Below, piece by piece: positions 14,318-27,715 of a stretch of 64,000 nucleotides of DNA (position 1 is the stretch's first letter; the number at the start of each line of letters is the position of its first letter). The position numbers and the translations under genes were made by a program. The DNA comes from Wuchereria bancrofti (Eukaryota; Nematoda; Chromadorea; Rhabditida; Onchocercidae). A model generated the notes under the pieces. The model had not been told where the DNA came from, made no database searches, and was given only the letters and a program-made list of their open reading frames with translations. The stretch covers positions 9,821,755-9,885,754 of the forward strand of contig SSBO01000009.1 of assembly GCA_005281725.1 (NCBI GenBank). The letters run 5' to 3'.

Positions 14318-17300
14318 ATATAAAAATAAAAAAATAAAAATTATTCGCATTTCTTTTTAACATAAATTTATTTGAAGTAAAAATAAAAAAAAAAAAACTT
14401 TTTGTTTTCCTTTTTTCCTCTTTTTTTCTAAGCCAAATAATTTTATTGAAAAAAGTGAAAAAGTGGGAAAAGTATGAGGCAAAGGAATTGTGTGATAAAT
14501 AAAATTAGTGATAAATTAGTACAATTTGATTGCAGTATTTTTGAATTAATCAAAAATAAAAAAAGAACTAAGAAAACAAAGATTTGGTATGATATGATAT
14601 GATAAGTGATATGACATGATAAGCTTATGATAGCAAATGTTCTAATATTGATATGCTGATAAATAAAAAATAGAACAATTTATAATTTCTGTCTTTCCAT
14701 TTTTTTTTTATGAAAAATAATTTCTTTACTTCTTTGAACTTTTTTCTTGAATGATTCTTAATTATTTTTTATAACTTTTTACAATTTAGAACTTTTCTTC
14801 ATATTTTTAAATTCTTTCATATTTACTGATATTAGTAATTAAATGATTGATAAAAATTTAATTTTTCTGCTTTTTTTAACAAAAAAAAAAGCAATTATCA
14901 CATCGTTTGAAATAATTTGGAATAATAAAATTTATTTATAAATCAAATAATTTGAATATTTACAATAAATTTGAGAGAATTCAATAAAAAGATTTTTTTT
15001 TTTTGAAATTAGTGATAAATTAATACAATTTGATCGCAGCACTTTTGAATTAATCAAAAAAAAAATATAATCAATTGTAAATAAAATTAATAATTACAAT
15101 AAAATGTAAATATTTGATATTTTTTAATTTCTTAATCAAGAAAAAAGAAATGAAAGAGAAGGAATTTATAAGAAATAGAAAGAAGATTATGCTACTAACA
15201 TTAATACAATCATTTTTTTAATTTTAATTCTCAATTACAATTATTAGAATTAAATTGTAAATAATTACAAACTTTTATTTTACATTATTTCTTGATCAAT
15301 ATTATAAATATATTTAAATATTTGTTTTTGATTAAAAATGGATTTTATTAAGTGAAAGTAAAAATAACTTTTCTATCGTTGAAAGTTTGTTTTTATTTTA
15401 CACTTCATATTGCTTTTTTTTAAAAAAATTTGAAAAAAACGACATTAATACGTTTTTTTTTAAATAGAAATTTTGTTCGTTTGTTTTTATTAATGAATTA
15501 CTATTAATTTTTTTAAAAATATATTTTCGTGTTTTTATCTTACATTAAAAAAAAATTTTAAACAAAAGAGCAAATTTGAGTGATTGTCTTTTTTTTTTTG
15601 TTTTTTTTTCTGACCAAACTAAAAAAGAGAAATTTATAAATAACGCAAAGTACATTTTTGTCATAGAAATCGTATTTATAATTTGTCTTCTGTAAAAAAA
15701 AATTGAAAATGATGCAAGGAAATTAATATTAATTAAATTAAGAATAGATTAATAATTTTGAAATCATTTCAAACAAAATAAGTGAGAAAATTTTTTGACA
15801 TAAATGATTTTATTATCATTTTTAACATTTTGAAAATGACAGTGTATAGTAATTTACATATTCATTTAGTTTAATTTAATGAGGAAACGAATTACAACTG
15901 TGAATTGATTTTAATTTTAATTTTTTTTTTTTTGATTTTACTGATTTTAAACAATTTGTTTGACATTTTAAAACTAATTTAGCAGCGTTTAAACTAACTT
16001 AATAATTTTTAACAATTATTTGAATTTTTTCCGTTATAAAAATTAAAACATTACTAAAAATAGAGCCTAGCAAAAGTTTAAAATAAAGCCTAGCAAAATA
16101 TTTACATTTATGCAATGTTGTTATTGTAATATTTTACATTTAAAAGTTAAAATTTCTCAATAAAAAGGAGCTTAATTCTTTCGCATTGGAAAAGTTTAGT
16201 TAAAATTTGGACAAAATCGCCTAAAAGTATGGGCAAATTATAAATTATGAATTTGCCTTTTCTTAAACTGTGATTTTATTTTATATATTCATAAAACAAA
16301 CTACGAATTTATTTTTTTTTTTTTTATGATATTTATATTTCTCGTCTTCACTCACAATATTTCATTAATTATTATTCTTTCGTCTTTTAATTTTGCTTTT
16401 TTATTTGTTTTTGGTAATAAGAAAAATGATCAACAAAATTTCATCAAAATTTCAAAAAAGCAATTTTTAATATGTGTTGAAAAAAAAATAAACTTCGTTT
16501 GTTCAGATTATAGAAGTTTTAATTATTATAGAAATATTTTAAATTAAAAAAAAAGAAACATTTCTAATTACTCTTTTTTTTTGAAGTTTACTTAAAACAA
16601 TTTGAAATATCGACATTAAAATTGTTATTGCTTTTATAACACACAAACTATAATTGGTTTTTTTTTGAAATTCAATTTAATAAATTNTAATATAACTTCA
16701 AAATTTATCTATTGCATTATAAAATTGAAATTTTCAAATTGTAATTAAAAAATTATATTTCAAACAAAATGTTTGTAAATTTTAGAAAAATAATATAATT
16801 GTTTTTTAAGGGATGAATAAATATTTTTTCAATAAAAAATTGTTTAAAAATTGGTGGAAATAATTATGATTATGTATAATTTTTTTTTTGATTAATTATC
16901 AAAAACAAAAAATTCTTTATTAACTGTTAATCTAATGCTAATTTATCAATAATAGTGATAATAATTATTAAATTATCAGTTAAGCACTGATAACGATTGT
17001 TGAAGTATCAAAAAAATATTTAATCATTTTTTTTCACAAATTTTCATGCCATTATGCTATCGTTTTTTTGCTTACAAAATAATTTTCATTATCAATTCAA
17101 TCAATACTAATTAGTAATTAATTTCACTAATTAAGTAATTAATTTCAGTTTACAATACAATAAACTTTCGTCAAAAATATATTTATGTTTAAGCCTTTTT
17201 TTTTGGTTATTGAAAATTTTTCCCTAATTTAACTTCGGATATGTAATATTCCTTTTTTTTTGTTAATTTCAAAGAGAAAAAATTTTTGCAACAACTGTAA

Positions 17301-18099
17301 ACAAAGAAAAAAAAAACAAATACATCTGAACATTTTGTTCATTAATTATTCATTTAATTAAATTTTTCCGGAAAATGTTATTGGTTGACGAAAGAAAAGA
17401 CAGCGACAAGAGAAAAGAAGCAAAAATAATTAGGCCTAAGGCGTTATTTGCCAAGAAACAGTAAAAAAAAACTTTTTTTTTTTTTTAATTAATTATTCAT
17501 TTATCATATAAAACTGCAGTTTAATTTGATAATATTTTATTCATAGCGAAATTTAGCTAAAACTAATTAGTTGAATTTTTGAAATGGCAATAAATATTGA
17601 ACTGCTTGGTTTTTATCATTATTTTAAATGCAGCAACAAAATGAAAAAAAGAAAAAAAAGGAATGAAAAATTTTAAACTTTGTTTAACTCGTGTAAATAA
17701 ATTTATAATGATTATTTATGATGTCATTAATGATATCATAAATTCTTCATATCAATTCTTATCAATTTTATCCTATAATTTAATCATTTTATTTCATTTT
17801 TAATTTCTACCAAAGTTTGAATAAAATCTCATAGTAGTAGAAGAAAAAGAATGCACAAAAGTTGTGAAAAGAATTTTTTTCTAAATTTTGTTTTTTTTTA
17901 ATTTTTAAATTTGTTTTTTAATACTTTTATCTTGCTTCTTTTTTAAAATTTTATTTATAATATCACTAATAATAATGTTTCATATTTGCTTAATTTTTAT
18001 TAATTTTTTTACTATTAAAGGAAAAATTCATTTTTTTTTAAAAAGTATTATGTGAAACTTTCTGGAATTTCCATCAAATCCTTCTTTTCATTTTTTTTT

Positions 18100-18106
18100 N
18101 NNNNNN
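18100..18106. other. Assembly gap (7 N)
   Basis: Seven undetermined bases inside a poly-T run; most likely an unresolved homopolymer. Single N also occur at 14314 and 16687. Confidence 0.98.
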
Positions 18107-19818
18107 TTTTTTTTTGAAAGAAAAACGTCAAATAAACAATTTTAGTTGTTGTTGAAAATTTCAAAGTATACATTCAAAATTCAAAAGACAAATAAATGAT
18201 TCGGATAATAAATTCATTTGATGGAAATAGCCATTGAAAGATAAAGAAAAAAAAAGTTAATTATTTCCAACATTTTTTTCAATTTTCATTTTCAGTATTT
18301 TCCTTCCAATTATTTCATTCATTTACTTATTTAATACATTTATTTAATTAGTAATTACCAAAATTCTTCTTTGCTTTCGCTTAAATTATTTAATCATTTG
18401 AAATTTGTTGAAAATACTACAATTTGCTTTATTTGTATTTTATGACAACGCTACTCAATAATTTCAATTTCAAATATTTTAAACCATTTTTTTTAATTTC
18501 AATTTTTTTCATATTTAGTTTCTTTTTATTACAATATTTTAAGTGATTTCTTGGGAAATACTTTAAAATCATAATGGACTTTAAGTGAGTTAAGCATAAA
18601 TATTTAATTGAAATTAAGAAAAAAATTGAAATAATAATTCGGTTCACTGAACAAATTTAATACGGCGTAGTTTACTAATTGAAATATGGCTATTTCATTT
18701 AATTTTTAGCTATTAGTTTTTCAAGTACTCAAATTATTTTATTACTATATTTTAATTGTTTATTAAACAATATGTCCTCTTTTTTTTTTCACACTTTTCA
18801 TTCTTCCTTTCTTTTTGTTTATTCCTTTTTTATCGGTTGAATTTAAAATTTAGAATTTTAAATTGTTTACATAATATTTATACATTTTAAATTGTTATCA
18901 TATGAATACATCTAATGTTATCATAATTCAAATTTTTATTTCACTGAAATGACGCATATTTGAAATAAATTTACACTCATTTATTCTTTTAAATTTCTCA
19001 TTCATATATCATTTTTGCTCAAAAAGCTTTTCTTAAAATGTTTTGAAGATTGCTATAATGATAGGATTATATGGTAGTTGTTTATTACTTCATTATCTTT
19101 TATCATTTATCATTTCATGAAAAGATAAGCAAAAAAGAGGAAAATTTCAACAATTGCAAAATGTAACAATAATTGTAAAAAATTTCAAAAATTGTAGAGA
19201 AATAATAGTAATGAAATATAAATAATAATAATAATAACAAAAAAATTGTAAATAATATCAAATATATTTACATGCATAAATATATTCCTAAATTAATTGT
19301 ATTTTGTAATAAAAAAAATTTAATACAATAAAAAATGATATTTGAAATGAAAAAAAATGAAAATTTAAAAATGAAATTTAGGTAATTAATGTTAATTATC
19401 ATAATAATTTGCTAAAAATTATGCTAGAAAGAAAGAGAATAAGGAAAAAATATGCAAGAAAAAAATGTTTGTTAAAATTATTTATTATAAATATTTATTT
19501 GTAACAGAAAAAAATAATTTATTATGTTAAAGAGAAAGAAAGAGAAATGAGAGAGATAAAGAGAGAGGGAAATTATCACAAATAATTATCAGTGATCTAA
19601 ACAAAAAAGCAAAATATTCTCTTTTGTTTGTTTATTTTTTCTGTTTTTTTTTTCTTTTTGTTTATTGTTAAAGACAAAATGAAATACATTCCATTAGGAT
19701 ATATTTTATGTTAAAGAGCTTTTAGTTTTTTTTTTTTTTTGTTTTTGCTTTCATTGAATTCAATTAACTTCATTTAATTGTCATCATATTTCGTGCTTTT
19801 TTTTCCTTTCCATTATTT

Positions 19819-19866
19819 CTCCCTCTCTCTCTCCCTCTCCCTCTCCCTCTCTCCCTCTCTCTCTCT
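19819..19866. repeat. CT/CCCTCT repeat
   Basis: Pure pyrimidine tract of CT and CCCTCT units, a potential triplex-forming mirror sequence. Confidence 0.85.
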
Positions 19867-22800
19867 TCCTTTTTCTGTATTATATGTGATTATTGCATTT
19901 CATTTCGAATTTCAATGCTTCTTTTGTTTTCATTATTTCCAAAAAAAAAAGAAAGACGAAAAATTTAGCGTTTTTTTTTTTGCTAAAATGAATTTTATTT
20001 TATTTTGTTAAGTAATTACTTTTCCTTTTTATCTTTCTCAAAATTTTGCTAATTTTTTTTAAATTCCATTTTAAAGAAATATGTCATTTTTGAAATAATA
20101 TTTCAATAATGTTTCACGTTTCAATTTCACAAATTGAAAGATACGCGCAAAACATATCGCTTTCATTTTTTTTTTCAGTAATTAATAATTAATTAACTCT
20201 ATCTGATATAATATTTATCGTCATTCTTTTTTTTTTTTTGATTTAACATTTGCTTTAACTTTAATTAAATAAATTTTAAATACATTTTTCAAGTTTCAAA
20301 AGTAATACATTTAAAATTATTTCTCATTTACTTCATCATATTATGAATGAATAATTTGATAGAAATTAGAAATTAATAGTTTTGTATATGATTGATTACC
20401 CAATCTAGAATTTACAGTATGCTAATCTAATCATTAAGCTGCTGACAAATTTGAAATTATCAGCTTATCATACAGCTATCGTAAAACAAATTTGAAAATA
20501 ATAATTAGTAACTGCAAATTATTATTGATAATTGCAAAAAATTTAGTACTTTTGGATCGTTTTACAGAATTTGTAATTAATATCCTTTCTTTATTTAATA
20601 GATTTAAGTACTTCATTTCAGTTTTATTTAACTATTTCATTTATGAATACTTAATAAAAAGAAATCTATTTTGCCAAAAAGAAAAATGAAATTAAAATAT
20701 ACGATTAAATAGAATATTTTTATTCTTTTAATAGTCTTTCATTTTCTTCGTTCCTAAATTTTAATGCATTTAAATATCGTAAAATAATCAAAAAAAAAAA
20801 TCACTCGTATTATTCGAAAGTAATTCGTTTTAAAATTCTATTTTTTTGCATTTTATTTTATTTTTTGTTTTAGAATATACAAATTGTTTGAAGATAATTT
20901 AGTTTTATTTGATTTAAATTATCTTTAAGCTATCTCAATTTGATTCATCTTACTTTTTCGGATTTAAGTTTTCTTGTTCACAAGAAAATATTGAAGCAAG
21001 CTGTATGACTATTTAAAAAGAGATTAAAATTTTTATTTACTTTTCATTATTAATTTCGGATCATTGTATTAGTTAGAAGCTAGTGAAGGAATTTTTCACA
21101 TAGTTTATATTAGCATAACTTTTTCAAATATTTTTACGTTGCATAGAAAAATATAATAATACAGCTATAAGTTGAAAATTAGTTTGAATTTTTAGTTAAA
21201 ATTTTTTTTACACAAAATAATTGTTAACAAAAAATAAAATCAAAATTTTTTCTATAAATTTATTTATTTCTTAAAAAAAAAGTGAAAAACGAGAAATAAT
21301 ATATCAATTCTATTAAAAGTGGAAAAGTGGAAAAAATATCTATCAGTGAATTATTTGTTCGATTTTAATTATATGAAATTAATTTCTTAATTTTTCTGCT
21401 AAGTAAAATAAAAGATTAAAAAAAAAATGTTTGAATTTTTCACTTCAAAATTTCATTTTTCCTCTTATTTGATTGAAATTTTTGATGTTTCATTTTTTTT
21501 GCTATTTATTCTTTTTTGTTCTTCAATTTCTTTTATTTTTTTGTTCTGTGATTTAATTTTAAAGCAGTTTATTGCGCAGAAGTATATTTGGTGCGGTATA
21601 TAATGCGCAACGGTAACACCTATTGCGGAATCCGACGGAATACACAAATGCGTTTGATGCAATGCATGTAATATTGGTAGCATAGCTAACTTACATTGTC
21701 ATCAATATCTGCGGAATGAAAATTTTGATCTTTTAGTTATATTCGTTTAACCATTTAATTAAATAACAGTCATTAACGTAAAATTTAAAAAAAGTAAAAT
21801 CAAGGAAAGATCCCTTTAATTTCTAACAGTTTTTTTTTAAGAATAACTTAAAAATTAGATTTAAATAATTAAAAAAAAATTGCAAACAAATATTAAGACA
21901 ATGTAACAGCGGAAAAAATAGAAATGAAAAAAGAAACTATTTCAATTCGTCTTTATTTCTTAAAACAGTAAAATATTTGAAAAATTTAGTAAAAAAATTT
22001 TTTTCCTTTTTTTGCAATATAAAGAGATTAAGTAGTAATTTAAATAATTTTACAAATGATATAAGGAAGATGGAAATAAAACATTCTATTTAAATAGTAT
22101 AATTCTTAAAATTTTCTTAATTGAAATATTTGTTTAATTTCATAAATTATTCGTTAATATATATTTAGTGATAATATTAGTGATAATCGGTTATATTTAT
22201 CATCCAATCATAATGATTAAAGATAATGATGGCATAATCTTTGTACTATTTTTTTCTTGATTCATTTCAATTTGATACATAAATCTAAAGTAATAATAAT
22301 AGATGTAATTTTATTAAATAATGAATGGAGTTTTAAAATAATATTAGCAAAATTTATTGAATTGATTTTGAAAAGATTCATTTTTTTAGATTTCGAAAAG
22401 ATTCACTTTTTTATTTCTTCGATTATATCATTTTTATGTTTCAAATATTATTCAATTATATCATTTATGTTTTAAACATATATGTTGCAAGAGCAATTTA
22501 TTACTGAAATATTTGATTTAAATATTTCTTAATAACAATGATATTACGAATTTAATAATAATAATAAGTAATTATAGTAACACTCCAATAAGTCGACTTT
22601 CATTGTGTTTTTATGTGTTTAGTGAAATTTGCAAACAGCAATATTTCTGATTTTTTTTTTTTGAAATTTTTTTTAACTGCAACTTTTTACAATGAAAAGG
22701 AGATCAAAAATCAAAAGTAAAAACAAAAATTTAAAAAAATAATAAGGAAATTTTGATATTTATAATAGTAATGATAATAATAAATAATAATAACGGTGTC

Positions 22801-25339
22801 ACGGTAAATAGGACAAAAGCAAAAATTATGAAAATTCTTTATAATTTATTAAAATGACAAATTTTTCAAATGTTTAAAATTTTTCCAATCATTTTATTCA
22901 TTGGTTGCTAAGCAATTCATTTATATTTGTTGTTATACATATTCATTTGGTTAGATAAAGCTAAATGAAGAAAAAAAAAAAAAAAAACGGTTTCATTTTC
23001 TGTCACATTTGAATGTCACCTGTCAATTTTTTTTTCTTCAGGTTTATGAAAGTATACACCGTTATTAGTTTAGCTGTCGTTTTGCTATGGTTAAATTAAA
23101 ATTTAGTCGCCATTCTTTCTGTTCTAGTTCAAATAATTCATCGATTTAAATTTAAGCTATGTATATTATTATGACTTGTAAAATTACAACGATTAAATGA
23201 TACTAATAATTTAATTAATGCTAAAATTAATATTGGATGATGCTAAATTTTAATATTTTTAAATTTTAATTTTTAATACTGAATTTTTAATATTTTTTAT
23301 ATTAATACTGAATTTTAAATTTTAATACTGAATTGCTTAGTTCATTTTTACTGTTTTTCTTTTTTTTTATTTACAGTTTAAAGTTAGATTTGAACTCAAA
23401 GTTTTGCATTCCTATTGAAATATGTTAAGTTGATTTTTATGTTTTGTTAAAAGAAAAAAAAAAGAAACGCTTTACTAAAATTTACAAATTTCTGCAAAAG
23501 ACAAAAGATAGAATTAGAAATTTTGTTTTCCAAATTTAATTCAATATGACAGATGTTTATTACTTTTGTTGATAAAATTGGTATTATAAGAGATTAACAA
23601 AAGAAATGAATGGGAGAAGGAAAAAAAAAACAAAATTGAAAATTGAAAAAATAAAAATGAATGAGTTAAAAAAATTAATTTGTACATTTTATTGGTACCA
23701 GTGGTTAGTTAGATTTGATTATTAATTGGATTTTTTGACTATTCATTAGACTAATTAAATTGATTTTTTAAATTGTAGCAATCATTAATTGAACTTTCTT
23801 GATTTATATCATTTATTGTATAATTTTTTTCCTCATTACTAATCATTATGTAAATAAAAAGTTAGCCGAAAAGAAAAAAAACCCCAAAATATAAATTTGA
23901 AAATTTAAGATTCAACTTTTATGAATAAAATAAAATTTTATAAAATTTTCCTTTTTTTACTATTTTCATTTGTTTTTTCTGCTATTTACAATGAATGTAA
24001 AGAGAAATTTTTTTTGAAGAAACAAACGATTTGTATGATTTTTTCTCTTTTTTGGTAAAAGATTTAATGAAATGAAAGTAAAACTGAAAAGTTTGTAAAT
24101 GTTAAAAGTAATCCATCAAACTAAAAAAAAAATGTTTTAACAAAATAAATTTTATAAATGAAACAAAATTTCACCAAAATACTTTTTTTCTGTCTTTTTT
24201 CTCTCTCTTCCTTCTCTTTTCTTTTTTTCTTTTTCTCTCTTTCTTTCATTTTCTTTTGTCCATACAAATTATTAAAAGATTCATTTGCTGTTTTCTTTTT
24301 TTCCGTTTTGTTTTTTTGCTTTCGGTCTTTTTTTTCAGTGATTGGATTTTCCTCTGAGAGATTTTTCATTTCTCAGTGCTATCAATATAAAACTTTTCAT
24401 TTCTTACTTTTTGTTTTTTCTTTTTTCCTTTTTTTTTTTTGAGAATTAAACTTTTTTTATTTCCATATGAATATTGTGTAAATTATTTACAAACATAAAT
24501 TAAGAATTAAATTAAGTAATCCATCCCTACATAAATTAAGCGATTAAAAAAAGACAATTATTTGGGCTGTTTAAATTCAACCATTCCTTTTACTTTCCCT
24601 TTCATTTGTTCTTTCACCCACAGAATCATTAATTTTTAGTATTAATTAGTGAAATGTAATTAAAGTAAAGAAAAGAAGAAGCGAGCATTAAGCACTTATT
24701 TATTGTTAAATAATTATAACCTAAATATATCAAAATTATTTTCATTGGAGAATATGCTAGGAAAAGAGAAAGAAAAATTAGAATTCAAATTATCTTAATA
24801 TCACTGATGATAATGACTATCATAATAATGATAATTGTTAACTGATGATGATAATAATGATGTTATCATCACTAAACAATTTAACATTGTTGTTATTTCA
24901 AAATCCTCCTGCATATATATATATAGTTCAAATTTTGGTCGTGATTTATAAATTTCTTGAATTGTACTAATTATTTGAAATGAACAATAAGGAAATAAAT
25001 AAAAAGCATATAAATAAGCAATGAATTTGTTTCTTTTTTTAATTTAACTATACAATGAATGAAATCGTTTGATCAACAACGAAATTTTATATATTTTGTT
25101 GGTGGTTTAAAAAAAACAGTAGAAAAAAAACTAAAAAATTGTCTAGGCTATTTAAAATGAGCCATTTAAATAATAGTAATAACTGATAGGAGTAATTCTA
25201 TTGGGAGTTGTTTATTTCCACTAAGAAACTAGTAATCTCAACGATGCTATAAGATAAGAGTGATGCAGTTAGTTTTCGAAAATTTGTCCTATCTTAGCCA
25301 TAAAGATCACTGTTTATTCATTGTGCTAACGAACTACAC

Positions 25340-25820
25340 TTAGTGATAATAATAATAATGATAATAACAATATCTAATGATAACAATAATAGTAGTAATA
25401 ATGATAGTGTTATTAAAAATAATAACAATAATGATAATAAGAACTTAGAAGAGTAATAACAATAGTAATAACAGTAATAACGATAATAATAATAACGATT
25501 TTAATAATAACATGCATTAATAACGATAAGATAATAATAGGAATAATAGTGATGACAAGAGTAACAGTAATAATAATTATCCCCTTTATAATAATATGCA
25601 TTAGTCGGATATGACAGTGATAGTAATAGTGATAATAACGTTATTATAATATGCCGTAGTATAATAATGATAATAATAGTGATAACTGGCAACAATAACG
25701 GCCTTATTAGTAATAAGCATTAATAAGAATATTAATAGTTTTAGTGATAATAGCAATGATAATAAGAAGTTTTAATATAATATGCATAATATGCAGTAAT
25801 AATGATAATAATTATAACCT
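25340..25820. repeat. AAT/GATAAT repeat with a higher-order unit
   Basis: Imperfect AAT and GAT trinucleotides. A recurring TAATAATATGCATTA-like block appears near 25503, 25586, 25645, 25709 and 25774 (59-83 bp apart), so the array has higher-order structure. Confidence 0.75.
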
Positions 25821-27037
25821 TACCATTAACTTTTGCGCACTTTTTTCCTTCAATGTTTGTTTTATTTCATAAATTTGTTAGTTAACGAATTCTTTCAGAT
25901 TATATCATACGTTCTACTGCTAATTATTTTTATTACGCATTGTTTGGACGTATTTCATTACTTTGATGATAATTGCATATAAGTTTCAAATGAATATAAT
26001 TTAATAATTTGGTATGTTAATTCATGTTTCTTTTTTTTACATTCACATTTTCTTATTTAAATTTAAGGCACATTACACCTCTTTTAGTGTTAACTAAATG
26101 AGTTTATCTATCTTTCTGCTATCTTCCGTTTTCTTTCTTTTTGTTGAAAGAATTAGTGAAAGTTAGGGTTAAAATTATAATTTTCCAAAGATGAAGGAAA
26201 CGAAGGAAATTTGACTCACGTTAAATTTTGTTTCCTCATTTTGCAATTTTTTTGTTAATTTTTTACAAAAGTTGCAGAAGGAGGAATCAAAATTTCTGTC
26301 ATTCCTCTACATAACAGTAAAAAAAATTTAATTTAAAAACAAAAATATCAGTAAAGGAAAAAATCAACATTACAAAATATAAAAAATATATTCAAATTAC
26401 TTATTTTTCAAAAAAAAAAAAAAAATTGAAACCGTTTAAATATATGAATGTAATAAATTTTGATAAATAAAGCAATTTCATAAATGTTTTCAAATTTGCA
26501 CTTTCAAATTTTTAGGCTATTATTTTGCAAGTTATTTAACGAAATATTTCCAAACTAATATTATTTCCTGATAAGAAAATGATCTAAAAAAGAAAAACCG
26601 CATATAGCTTTTTATTTTTTTTATTCAAGTTCTATTCAAGTTTTTTATTCAAGTCAATGAATTTTGAAAATTTTGTTTTCTTTTTCTTTTTTTTCTGGAA
26701 AATTTTTACTCAACAGTTGTATGAATCAAATTTACATTTACAAAGCAACAATAAGAGTTTTATGCAAAAAAAGAAGCATTTCTTGCATATTGTTAATTTT
26801 TTGCATAAACTAATTATTGTAATAATGCCGCACAAACTAATAGCATGATACAGTATGGCATAATGTGCATGGTACGGTATGTATACAGTACGCATCATTC
26901 AACATCCGAATATTTCTCTGTAACAAAAAATGTTCGATAGAATAATTTCATGAATATTATAATAATAAATAGCTGATGTGGTTATGCAATTATTTTTTTC
27001 TTAAAAAATTTTATACTATTTCAAGATTTATTTATCA
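25821..27037. other. AT-rich intergenic DNA, no gene seen
   Basis: No repeat array or supported exon. The stretch 26825-26900 is locally more complex. Confidence 0.65.
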
Positions 27038-27715
27038 ATATAGTTTTAATTTTGTTCAAATTTAATATTGTTAAAGTTTTTTTTTAAAAAAATGGAATTC
27101 TTATTAACAAAAATTTCAACACTTATTATCAGTATATGTTCATATCGGCCGAGACTTGATATTTTTGAATTTCTTGGAAAAATGCATTTGAAATTCGTGT
27201 AATATTGCCATTTATTTATCAAAAAAATTCATGCCAATTTTGATTTGATATTTTTAACCTCTTGAGAAAAAACGCTTGAATTAGCGCAGTTTTATTATTA
27301 ATTTGGAAAATTCAGGTTCATTTAAGTCGAAATTTGACACTCTAATTTTTTTTATTAATTATATGGAATTTGCTATCTTTCAGCATCCATTTATCAACAT
27401 AAATCCATTTTTAACATAAATTTGTTACTTCTGATCGTCTATTTAAAGCACAAAAAAAAAATATTCGCAAAATTTTTTATTAATAAAAGTTCATTATAGC
27501 TGAAATCTGATATTTCCAAAAATTTTTTTTCAAAAATATATTGGAAGTTCGTATTATTTCAACATCCATTTATCAATCTTAGTTCGTTTTAGCTTAAATT
27601 TGACACTTCCGAAATTTTTTTCTGCTCAAAACATGCTTAAAATTTGCACTATCTCAGCAGTAGCTATCAATACAAGTTCATTTTGATTCAGATTTAAATG
27701 ATAAGTATTAAGTAA
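27038..27715. repeat. Decayed ~90-bp satellite, about 7 copies
   Basis: A core resembling GTTCATTTTAGCTGAAATTTG recurs near 27138, 27229, 27316, 27401, 27489, 27582 and 27676, so spacing is 85-94 bp. Each core is followed by AT-rich sequence, an AAAATGCTTGAAATT-like block and CATCCATTTATCAA. Copies are strongly diverged. Confidence 0.75.

Larger units (their letters stand above)
10467..25339. other. Gene desert, AT-rich
   Basis: About 15 kb of homopolymer-rich sequence with the simple repeats listed separately and a sequencing gap at 18100. Short similar segments recur (ACAGGAATTAAAAGGAAA around 12657-12740; AAGCCTAGCAAAA at about 16070 and 16086). A more GC-rich patch at 21560-21700 is the only place that looks different. 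No exon can be supported; single small exons could be missed. Confidence 0.6.

Noticed and set aside
24121..24442. Opposed Lys/Glu-rich (-) and Phe/Ser-rich (+) frames of 82 and 94 codons
   Set aside because: Both read the same pyrimidine/purine-rich tract; low complexity, no supporting signals.
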